NCBI GenBank assembly: GCA_025774615.1
Contig: JALGVQ010000077.1
Coordinates: 1 to 13,380 of the forward strand
DNA from: a bacterium
GTDB lineage: Bacteria > Blakebacterota > Blakebacteria > Blakebacterales > Blakebacteraceae
Direction: 5' to 3'
DNA length: 13,380 bases
The notes under the pieces were generated by a model that did not search any database, had not been told where the DNA came from, and saw only the letters and a list, made by a program, of their open reading frames with translations. Position 1 is the stretch's first letter. Every line of letters starts with the position of its first letter. The translations under genes were made by a program, and so were the position numbers. Of this stretch, positions 1 through 6,246 are shown piece after piece.

Positions 1-12
1 AGAACGTGCATG

Positions 13-1254
13 TCAGACTCCCGGGTCTGTAATCTTGCCAATGAAGAGAATGGTACCTGAACAGCGTTCACGAATGATGAAGATAAAGGGTCGATCCACG
101 ATCATTGTCTCAGGTCCGCTGCTGTAACCCATCTCGACCGAGGTGACTGCCGCAGCCTCTGTGCCCTTCTCATCCACTTTGATGAATGTCTTGTGCTTTA
201 CTTCGTTGATGAACAGGTTCGGCTGATTCTCTTCCAGGTACATACGGGTAAAGTTGGCCTGAAGGTCATCGAAAGCGATTCCCATCCCCATGGCGATCAG
301 TATGTCATTCAGGGTGATCTCATATTCGAGTTCGAACTTCGGCATCCCGAACAGAGCCAGCTCCTCGTGCCACCAGCGATCGGAAAGACTATCCCATTGT
401 TCGCTGCCGAAGCTGGCGATGAAAGCGTCAATATCCACACCGGAATCAGGCAGTATGATAGTCATGGTGAAGAGGCTGTCACCGTAGGCCAGATCCACCG
501 CCTGGTAGTCAGAACCGGAGCTCCTGCCAAGCTTGACGTCCTCGATGAACATCATCGGGACCTGCCGTGTTGATCCATCGGCCAGAGTGAAGGGTCGATC
601 CTCAGTGGCGCTCTCCCTGAACCGGTAGGTCCAGTCCCCCTTGAAGTAGATGGCGTTGATGAGGAACATCATCGTCATGGGATCTATCGGCTTCTCGACG
701 ATCTCCTCGATTTTACCATTCGTTTTCTCAACCACCCATGCGTTGATGATGTCGGCCGCGCCCGGGTTATTGAAATTCAGTCCCCGGACCTCGGCATCGA
801 AATATTCCTGGTTTACATCGATGAAAGGCTGTTCGATCGGAAAACTATCCCGATACCAGATCGAATTGGCGATCTCGAATTGGACCTTCGGATCGAGGTT
901 GGTAAGTAGATTAATGAGACTTCGATATGCCTGGTTGATCTCCTCCTCTGTAAGCCCTGCGAGTTCCAGGGTCTCCTTCATGACGGTATATGTCTCACCC
1001 GCCGCGCCATTCAGGGTCATACCGAGCGCCATCGAAATGCTCAGCGGGGAGATGAAGATATTATCTCCTCCCTCAGCGTCGGTGATCGCCTGGAAAAGAT
1101 TGAGACCGAAAATGTTTTCGGAAGTGATGAGCTCGACTTCCTGTTCACTGAGGACACGCGGGAGGGTTCTTCTGACTGGACTGGTCGGGCTGCCGCCACA
1201 TCCGACGAGAAGGGTGCCGGTAAAAATTGTTATGAGGATTCCGCTCCGAATCAT
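13..1254 (-). CDS. Serpin-family serine protease inhibitor, predicted lipoprotein
   Basis: A suicide-type protease inhibitor fold of 413 residues. The N-terminus is a lipoprotein signal: a hydrophobic stretch ending in lipobox L16-V17-G18-C19, followed by Gly-Gly-Ser, so the mature protein should be lipid-anchored and periplasmic or surface-exposed. Serpin hallmarks are the NAIYFKGDW segment mid-protein, the hinge EKGTEAAAVT (362-371), and the signature MIVDRPFIFII (384-394). The hinge is rich in small residues, as inhibitory serpins require for loop insertion. From P14 Thr365 to the Pro of the DRPF signature there are 24 positions, the same as in alpha-1-antitrypsin. That register puts P1-P1' at Ser378-Ser379, with Tyr at P2 and Met at P4. 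I chose the ATG at 1254 because AGGTG lies just upstream and the signal peptide starts there; a GTG at 1302 would add 16 residues without a visible site. It lies about 120 bp downstream of the hydrolase on the same strand. The family is certain; the target protease is unknown. Confidence 0.95.
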   Translation of the reverse strand: MIRSGILITIFTGTLLVGCGGSPTSPVRRTLPRVLSEQEVELITSENIFGLNLFQAITDAEGGDNIFISPLSISMALGMTLNGAAGETYTVMKETLELAGLTEEEINQAYRSLINLLTNLDPKVQFEIANSIWYRDSFPIEQPFIDVNQEYFDAEVRGLNFNNPGAADIINAWVVEKTNGKIEEIVEKPIDPMTMMFLINAIYFKGDWTYRFRESATEDRPFTLADGSTRQVPMMFIEDVKLGRSSGSDYQAVDLAYGDSLFTMTIILPDSGVDIDAFIASFGSEQWDSLSDRWWHEELALFGMPKFELEYEITLNDILIAMGMGIAFDDLQANFTRMYLEENQPNLFINEVKHKTFIKVDEKGTEAAAVTSVEMGYSSGPETMIVDRPFIFIIRERCSGTILFIGKITDPGV

Positions 1255-1374
1255 GGTCACCTGCTCCCGCGCCGGTTCTGCGATACTGGCCCGGTTTATC
1301 ACCAGACTGGAAAGAGTTCTTACAAGTATGAACGGACGGACGGTCGGTGTGGTTTACGTCTCCAACGCCGTGTT

Positions 1375-2028
1375 TCAGGTGGGTGGATGCTCGAACGCCC
1401 CGGTTTTCAGGAAGGAGATCGTCTGCTCGACCGTTTCCGGATGATTGCAGATGAAAGTATGATGAGCCGTCACGATCAGGAAATCCTTCATGTCGGGCAA
1501 TCGGGTGTTCTCGATCTCAACTGTTCCATCATGTTCACACTCCAGCCCGCGTATCGCGTTGATGTACGAAATCGGATTCAGCAGGTGGAAGCGGTGTGAG
1601 CCGGCAATGACACCATATTCCCCCAGTGGCAGGCCCAGACGGTCGAGCGAGGGGGCACCCTGATTGAGATCCCGGACCGGTTTACCGTAGAACCACCGGG
1701 CAGTCCTGGTGTTGCCGAACCGCTCGGCGATACCGGCGCCTCTGTTCGGCGGCGCGATCATCACAATCCGACCGGCAGAGAAGGGTAGCGGTTCCGCTGT
1801 GGCACCCCTGATGATGAGCGAGCCGAATGAGTGTCCTACGAAATGGACGGGTGTATCGTGCTCATCGAAGCGCTCGATAGATCTTCTGAGATGATCGACA
1901 TGATCGCTGAGTCGGTAGAGACGGCTGTGGTATTGCCAGTTGTGGGTCCTGAAACCGGCCTCGCGGATGGCCTTTGCCAGGCGGCGCATGCTCATCCGGG
2001 TCCGTCCCAGGCCATGAAGGAGTACCAC
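1375..2028 (-). CDS. Alpha/beta-hydrolase fold lipase/esterase-like protein
   Basis: A small serine hydrolase of about 217 residues with no signal peptide or membrane segment. Seen: an oxyanion-hole HGLGR motif right at the N-terminus (H5-R9), the nucleophile elbow GHSFG with Ser67, a likely acid Asp167 in EHDGTV, and a likely catalytic His190 in AHHTF. The order and spacing fit a complete triad. Lipases and acyl-ester hydrolases of this type often carry the HDGTV-x-TRLP-x-HHT layout; the substrate cannot be read from the sequence. The start is uncertain. GTG at 2028 is the only usual start codon near the fold's first strand, but the frame stays open upstream into the end of the acyltransferase gene (stop at 2070) without an ATG, GTG or TTG that I could find nearby. 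It follows the acyltransferase by about 41 bp on the same strand, so co-transcription and a lipid-related role are plausible inferences. Confidence 0.85.
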   Translation of the reverse strand: MVLLHGLGRTRMSMRRLAKAIREAGFRTHNWQYHSRLYRLSDHVDHLRRSIERFDEHDTPVHFVGHSFGSLIIRGATAEPLPFSAGRIVMIAPPNRGAGIAERFGNTRTARWFYGKPVRDLNQGAPSLDRLGLPLGEYGVIAGSHRFHLLNPISYINAIRGLECEHDGTVEIENTRLPDMKDFLIVTAHHTFICNHPETVEQTISFLKTGAFEHPPT

Positions 2029-2069
2029 CAGGGGGTTCCGGGTGTCTCCCCGGGTTCGGGAGGAGCGTA

Positions 2070-3500
2070 TCAGCGGGCCACCTCCTGCAGCTTCTCCAGG
2101 TGGTGGGCGATCGAATTGGCATAGTAACGCAGGATCTGAGTCTCCTCATCTCTCGACCGATAGATCCCGTCACTCTCTTCCACGATATGGCGGAGGGTGA
2201 ACATCCGCAGACCCACGGTGAAGGCATAATCCCGATCACTCCGTGGAATATAGATGTGAGCGCCGCAGGCCTCGAGTTCGCTCATGAGGTTCTGTGCTTC
2301 AGCCTTGATCTCCAGTTCACTGAATGATCTGCCCGGGTGGCGAAGGAACACTGTCGCGATAATGGATACGGGTACGACGGGAACCACATCGCTGATCTTC
2401 TTCATGAGATCGACACCGAGTGTCTCAACCTCGCGGAACAGTTCCTCCTTATTCATATCCCGGAAGTCCGATCCGGTCTCTGCTAGATACGCCCGCATCG
2501 AGACTGGTGACCCGAAATTGACACAGGCGTACCCGAAACGGTGCCATTTACCCCGGAACATCAGCCAGAAGTTGTGGGCGACGAACCTGATGGTCGTGAA
2601 AAGGGAGAAGAAGACTCCTTTCTTTTCGTGTTCCGGCTGTTTTTTCAGGATCAGGCTCCGGTCTTCAAGCACCCGGTCGTAGTTGACTCCCACAGGTATG
2701 AATACCAGGTCCCTCTCTCCCGCGGGATCGAAGGACCGGAGCATATAACTGAGCAGGCCCAGCTTCGGTGGCCGCAGATACCCGTCTCTGGTCAGACCAC
2801 CCTCGGGGTACATGGCCTGGACGACACCGGCGCGGGTGGCCATGTGAACATACCGTTCGAGTACTTTACGGTAGAGCCGGTCGCCCGATCGGCGCCGGAT
2901 GAAGTATGCTCCCATTGCCCTGATCAGGGTCTGCAGGGGCCAGATGCGCGCCCACTCGCCCACCGCGTAACTCAGAGCCGTCCGGGACGCGGCCAGGTAC
3001 GCGATCAGTATGTAGTCCATGTTGCTGCGGTGGTTCATCAGGAAGACCACGCTCGAATCGGGTGGGACATCCGCATGGCCCTCGTCATCGATATACCCGA
3101 GACGGACCCGGTAGAGCAACCGGGCCAGTTTCTGTGCCATCCAGCAGCCGATCCGGAAGTAGAAGTAGGCGTTGAACGCGGGGACGATCTCTCTGGCAAA
3201 CGTGCGCACCTGCGACATCAGTACTTCGCGGGGGACACCATCCTCGGCGGCGTATTCCTCTATCGCCTCCAGGACCTCGGGATCGAACACGAGACGATCG
3301 ATGAGGACCTGCCGCTTCGTGAGTTTGAACGGTTTGATCTTCAGGCGGAGTCGGCTGTTGAGTTCCTCGACCACACGGTTGACACGTCTGCGTACAAACC
3401 AGCGCACACCCGGCAGCAGGAGATGGTCAACGGCGGCGAGGATCGCCAGCGCGACCAGGATGATCACGATCCAGAAGGGAAGGGAGATGTGCTCGACCAA
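2070..3500 (-). CDS. Glycerol-3-phosphate acyltransferase, PlsB-type (short form)
   Basis: Predicted to acylate the sn-1 position of glycerol-3-phosphate, the first step of phospholipid synthesis, at the inner membrane. All four acyltransferase blocks are visible in 476 residues: NHRSNMDY with the catalytic H157-x4-D162, GAYFIRRRSGD (197-207), YPEGGLTRDG (231-240) and VFIPVGVNYDRV (266-277). The later segment VPVVPVSIIATVFLRH is typical of PlsB rather than PlsC. One hydrophobic N-terminal segment (about 9-30) probably anchors the protein. At 476 residues it is much shorter than E. coli PlsB (about 807), lacking most of the N- and C-terminal extensions; similar short homologues are known outside Gammaproteobacteria. 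The start codon is TTG, supported by a strong TAAGGAG 5 nt upstream. It heads the hydrolase-serpin gene series. An alternative is a PlsB-like acyltransferase using another acceptor. Confidence 0.88.
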   Translation of the reverse strand: MVEHISLPFWIVIILVALAILAAVDHLLLPGVRWFVRRRVNRVVEELNSRLRLKIKPFKLTKRQVLIDRLVFDPEVLEAIEEYAAEDGVPREVLMSQVRTFAREIVPAFNAYFYFRIGCWMAQKLARLLYRVRLGYIDDEGHADVPPDSSVVFLMNHRSNMDYILIAYLAASRTALSYAVGEWARIWPLQTLIRAMGAYFIRRRSGDRLYRKVLERYVHMATRAGVVQAMYPEGGLTRDGYLRPPKLGLLSYMLRSFDPAGERDLVFIPVGVNYDRVLEDRSLILKKQPEHEKKGVFFSLFTTIRFVAHNFWLMFRGKWHRFGYACVNFGSPVSMRAYLAETGSDFRDMNKEELFREVETLGVDLMKKISDVVPVVPVSIIATVFLRHPGRSFSELEIKAEAQNLMSELEACGAHIYIPRSDRDYAFTVGLRMFTLRHIVEESDGIYRSRDEETQILRYYANSIAHHLEKLQEVAR

Positions 3501-3505
3501 CAGTG

Positions 3506-3512
3506 CTCCTTA
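3506..3512 (-). promoter_or_regulatory. Strong ribosome-binding site fixing a TTG start
   Basis: On the minus strand, TAAGGAG sits 5 nt before the TTG at 3500. This near-perfect Shine-Dalgarno sequence is why the acyltransferase is called from TTG. Confidence 0.7.
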
Positions 3513-3538
3513 CGTGGTTCGATCAGGATGATGTCAGG

Positions 3539-3566
3539 AGTGTAGCGGAGCGGAAGCATATTTCAA
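3539..3566 (-). promoter_or_regulatory. Candidate sigma-70 type promoter for the acyltransferase operon
   Basis: On the minus strand, TTGAAA (complement of 3561-3566) and TACACT (complement of 3539-3544) are separated by 16 bp. They match the -35 and -10 consensus at 5/6 and 4/6. The implied transcription start near 3532 leaves a leader of about 30 nt containing the ribosome-binding site. This is a consensus match only. Confidence 0.4.
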
Positions 3567-3569
3567 CAC

Positions 3570-3598
3570 TTGAACTGCACTCCGTCGCCCTCCATCAT
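3570..3598 (+). promoter_or_regulatory. Candidate promoter for the M20 peptidase gene
   Basis: TTGAAC at 3570-3575 and CATCAT at 3593-3598 are 17 bp apart, each matching the sigma-70 consensus at 4/6. The spacing is ideal but the match is weak. The transcription start would fall just before the 7-bp repeat, so the repeat would lie in the leader. Confidence 0.25.
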
Positions 3599-3609
3599 GC
3601 CGTGAACCC

Positions 3610-3644
3610 ATCACCGATTACCGATCACCGATTACCGATCACCG
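3610..3644 (+). repeat. 7-bp tandem repeat (ATCACCG/ATTACCG alternating)
   Basis: Five heptamer units run without interruption: ATCACCG, ATTACCG, ATCACCG, ATTACCG, ATCACCG. The array can equally be read as a 14-bp repeat of 2.5 copies. A degenerate sixth unit, ATGACAT, follows at 3645-3651 and contains an in-frame ATG for the peptidase. The array ends 18 bp before the preferred peptidase start at 3663, and changes in copy number would alter the leader length. Confidence 0.9.
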
Positions 3645-3662
3645 ATGACATCCGGGGAGTCC

Positions 3663-4916
3663 ATGATGACCTTCACTGACAGCGATGGTACCTATCCCAG
3701 CGCGACTGACACTCCGCCGCCCGATTTTGATACCCCCGAAGAACTCCTTTCTCTGGCCAGGGATCTGATCCGGATACCGAGCGTGACCGGCAACGAGTCG
3801 GCAGTCTCGGCCTTTGTCTCAAACTGGTTGAGTGACGCCGGTCTGGCTGTGGAGAAGCTGGAGACGGAGGCTGGTCGGCCCAATGTGATCGCCACCATCG
3901 GTTCAGGGGAGGGGCCTCTCTATGTGATGAATGGCCATCTCGATATCGTGCCCGTGCCGGAGGATGAGGAGTGGGAGCATCCACCGTTCGAGGCAGTCGT
4001 TGCGGATGGGAGGCTGCACGGACGGGGATCGTTCGACATGAAGGGGGGATGCGCTTCGCTCATGTGGGCCGCAGCGTGCCTGACGGAACGGAAGGATGAT
4101 CTGCAGGGCACACTCCAGGTACACCTTGTCTGCGACGAAGAGAAGGGTGGAAATCTCGGATCGGGCGCCATCGCGAATGCGATAAAGGAAGGTCGACTGC
4201 CAAAGCCGGATGGTATCCTCTCCCCGGAACTCTCCTGGTTCCATGTAAGGACGGCTGAACGGGGCATCTTTCAGTTCCGGATCCGGTTCAGCGGCCGTTC
4301 CTCCCATACCGCCCGGGCGCGGGCCGGTGGGCTGAACGCGATTGCCGTTGCCTCACGGGGAGTGCTGGCGCTCGAGAAGCATATCGACCGGTTCCACCCC
4401 GACGTCGGTTTCCCGGTCATCAGTGTGAACCGTATCGAGGCGGGATCATCGAACAATCAGGTGCCCTCCACCTGTACAGTCCTGGTTGACCGGCGGATCG
4501 TGCCCGGTGAGACCGCTGAAAGTGTCATGGAAGAGGTGCGTGTGGCGCTCGACGGTCTCAAAGAGCAGACCGAAGATGGACGGCTCCTGCCGGTCGAGTA
4601 TGAGATCATCACCGACGACGATGACCTGATGGCGGTCGTCGATCCGAATATGACCGATCGGGACGATCATATGGTGCAGGTGCTATGGGATGAGGCAGCA
4701 TCACTGCTCGGGTACCGGCCGCCACCCTACACTGACTGGGGCGGGGCTACCGATGCCCACTGGTTCCGGCCGATGGATATCCCGATGGTGACACTGGGGC
4801 CCACCGGTGCCGGAGCTCACGCCGCGAACGAGTACACCGATGTGTCGTCACTCGGCGCGATCGGTGAGATCTACCGCCGGACTCTTGCCCGGCTCCTGGG
4901 TGTAGCTGACGATTGA
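3663..4916 (+). CDS. M20-family metallopeptidase/deacylase (ArgE/DapE/CPG2 type)
   Basis: A di-zinc hydrolase of amide bonds in small peptides or N-acylated amino acids, cytoplasmic by its lack of a signal peptide. Family landmarks, numbered from the ATG at 3663 (417 residues): GHLDIVPV with metal ligand H92 and catalytic D94, GRGSFDMKG with the bridging D125, DEE with general base E159 and metal ligand E160, a further acidic ligand E189 in SPEL, and the C-terminal ligand H386 in GAGAHAANEY. The lid/dimerisation domain lies between, with RSSHTARA (H215). All active-site residues are present. An ATG at 3645 would add six residues but overlaps the tandem repeat and has no ribosome-binding site. 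GGGGAG precedes 3663 by 3 nt and 3666 by 6 nt, so 3666 is an equally good start. The substrate (acetylornithine, succinyl-diaminopimelate, dipeptide or other) cannot be decided, and no arginine or lysine pathway gene adjoins it. The 3' end overlaps the convergent PAP2 gene. Confidence 0.9.
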   Translation: MMTFTDSDGTYPSATDTPPPDFDTPEELLSLARDLIRIPSVTGNESAVSAFVSNWLSDAGLAVEKLETEAGRPNVIATIGSGEGPLYVMNGHLDIVPVPEDEEWEHPPFEAVVADGRLHGRGSFDMKGGCASLMWAAACLTERKDDLQGTLQVHLVCDEEKGGNLGSGAIANAIKEGRLPKPDGILSPELSWFHVRTAERGIFQFRIRFSGRSSHTARARAGGLNAIAVASRGVLALEKHIDRFHPDVGFPVISVNRIEAGSSNNQVPSTCTVLVDRRIVPGETAESVMEEVRVALDGLKEQTEDGRLLPVEYEIITDDDDLMAVVDPNMTDRDDHMVQVLWDEAASLLGYRPPPYTDWGGATDAHWFRPMDIPMVTLGPTGAGAHAANEYTDVSSLGAIGEIYRRTLARLLGVADD

Positions 4917-5846
4917 GTCGGAACCTGACTCGCGGTATCTCCGGTCGAACCGTCTGAGCAGGCCGGGGATCACCGCGACCACGGCGACCGCCACCACCAT
5001 GCCGTAGATCACATCTACGCCGTAGTGGTACCCGGTGTATATCGTGCTGATAGCGAGTCCCACCGAAAGCGGAGCCCAGAATCGCGGGGCCACCCGGAAC
5101 CGTACCGCGAATACCGCCACCACGATCGCTACCGCGACATGGCTTGAAGGAAATGCTCCCCCGACGATCGTTCCATGCCCGAACAGCCACTGCTCGAACC
5201 TGGTGATCGGCCCTCCGGCGAGTTCGAGCACCGGACCGGGATACCCCTCAAAGAATACCGGGCCGCCGACCGGTGTGAGAAGGAAGTGGAGGTAGCAGAA
5301 GTAGAACACAAGCACAACAGCGGTGATGAACTGTCGAAAGTCGAATAGAGCTGTGTCGATCCGTTCTCGACGCCATCGCAGGTAGAGCGGGATCCCGACC
5401 CCTGGTATGAAGAGATAGAACGAGGTGTAGCAGAAATACATCAGTTCGGTGAGCCAGGGATTGGCGACCTGCTGCATCCACGGCGTGAGCATCCTGCCGA
5501 AAAGCGCTCTGTCGGCTGTCACCATGATCGGGTCGAGAAAGCCGGGATGAATGAGGTGGATCATCTCTCCGATCGCCTTGAAACAGAAGACGAACAGGAG
5601 GGTGGGGTACCACCAGCGCAGGAGCCACGCGAAGGGATGGTCGTACACCAACGGGGCCCTGCGCAGTGTGAATCCGATGGCGGCGATGACGAGATGGAAC
5701 AGGATGAGCGGCCACGGTCGGGGATGGCGTCCGAGTATCACACCGGAGACAAGGAGAAGCAGGAGGATGATCCCCAGGTAAGAGAAGTAGATGATATCGG
5801 GAAGTTCCCACCGCAGTAATGGCCTCTGTACACCGATTTCCTCCAC
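4848..5846 (-). CDS. PAP2-superfamily integral membrane phosphatase/phosphotransferase (Aur1/inositol-phosphorylceramide-synthase-like)
   Basis: A polytopic membrane protein of 332 residues with roughly six to eight hydrophobic segments and a charged, probably disordered C-terminal tail after about residue 297. The PAP2 core is visible as GGAFPSSHVA (His236) and, about 34 residues later, YTGYHYGVD (His274 and Asp278). These correspond to the catalytic His/His/Asp of phosphatidic-acid phosphatases. The first motif of classical PAP2 enzymes (K-x6-RP) is not apparent. The YTGYHYxxD form and the TPVGGPVF segment resemble the Aur1-like branch that transfers phosphoryl head groups between lipids. 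The start is GTG, with GGGAG about 9 nt upstream. The last 22 codons and the stop overlap the end of the M20 gene on the other strand. A lipid phosphatase or head-group transferase in the inner membrane is likely; the exact substrate is unknown. Confidence 0.85.
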   Translation of the reverse strand: MEEIGVQRPLLRWELPDIIYFSYLGIILLLLLVSGVILGRHPRPWPLILFHLVIAAIGFTLRRAPLVYDHPFAWLLRWWYPTLLFVFCFKAIGEMIHLIHPGFLDPIMVTADRALFGRMLTPWMQQVANPWLTELMYFCYTSFYLFIPGVGIPLYLRWRRERIDTALFDFRQFITAVVLVFYFCYLHFLLTPVGGPVFFEGYPGPVLELAGGPITRFEQWLFGHGTIVGGAFPSSHVAVAIVVAVFAVRFRVAPRFWAPLSVGLAISTIYTGYHYGVDVIYGMVVAVAVVAVIPGLLRRFDRRYRESGSDSIVSYTQEPGKSPAVDLTDRAE

Positions 5847-6246
5847 TGCAGCTCACTCCCGCTGTACGTCCTCAAAACTCTCCTCAGTGACAATAACGCA
5901 TGCATTCCTGACGGGGACCACGATGATCCGGTGCCCTGTCCCGCGACTTGACACCCTCTGTGTGTATGACCGCAACAGAAGAGGTCGATGTGATGTTTCG
6001 AAATGACACAAATCAGTGCTCTTCAACTCTTCCCCATACCTTCACCGGGAGCCTCCATTTATTCTGTAATACCTCATTAATGGCGCAACCATGCGGGTTT
6101 ATCTGCGTATACCAGCGTTAACCAGAAGACAATGATCGAATGCGGAGTTTTTGGCACGAACTCTGCTTATATACATCGACAGAGAGGGCTGGCCTGTCTG
6201 CCTGGACGGTCGAATACCTTCTCACCTTCGTGAAAGTGGGGATCGC
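5847..6246. other. Divergent intergenic region between the PAP2 and DUF5916 genes
   Basis: About 400 bp without a supportable gene. It is visibly more A+T-rich than its surroundings from about 5990 to 6180. It holds the sigma-54 promoter at 6152-6167 and an 8-bp palindrome TTTCGAAA at 5996-6003, about 150 bp upstream of that promoter, a distance at which enhancer-binding activators can sit; a link is speculative. A weak sigma-70 style pair (TTCACC at 6041, TGTAAT at 6065, 18 bp apart) is also present. No convincing promoter for the PAP2 gene was found. Confidence 0.6.
6152..6167 (+). promoter_or_regulatory. Sigma-54 (RpoN) type -24/-12 promoter
   Basis: TGGCACGAACTCTGCT matches the sigma-54 consensus TGGCACG-N4-TTGCW at every specified position but one (C for the first T of TTGC). 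The invariant GG and GC have exactly the required spacing. A T-run precedes it, as is common for such promoters. Transcription would start near 6178, giving a leader of about 69 nt to the ATG at 6247. It falls inside an upstream extension of the downstream frame that would start at TTG 6151, which argues that this extension is not translated. Expression would need an AAA+ enhancer-binding activator, and none is encoded in the window. Confidence 0.7.

Noticed and set aside
1255-1302. Earlier GTG start for the serpin
   Set aside because: It would place 16 polar residues ahead of the lipoprotein signal and has no visible ribosome-binding site.
650-1444. Plus-strand open frame of 264 codons opposite the serpin
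   Set aside because: Serine- and methionine-rich shadow of the serpin coding strand with no recognisable motif.
2541-3545. Long plus-strand open frame of 334 codons opposite the acyltransferase gene
   Set aside because: It is antisense to a gene with four conserved catalytic motifs. The translation is low-complexity in character and matches no family, as expected of a shadow frame in G+C-rich DNA.
5948-5970. TTGACA followed by TATGAC upstream of the DUF5916 gene
   Set aside because: The two boxes are only 11 bp apart, too close for a sigma-70 promoter.
6151-6246. N-terminal extension of the DUF5916 protein from TTG 6151
   Set aside because: It would put 32 charged residues before a textbook signal peptide and begin inside the sigma-54 promoter.
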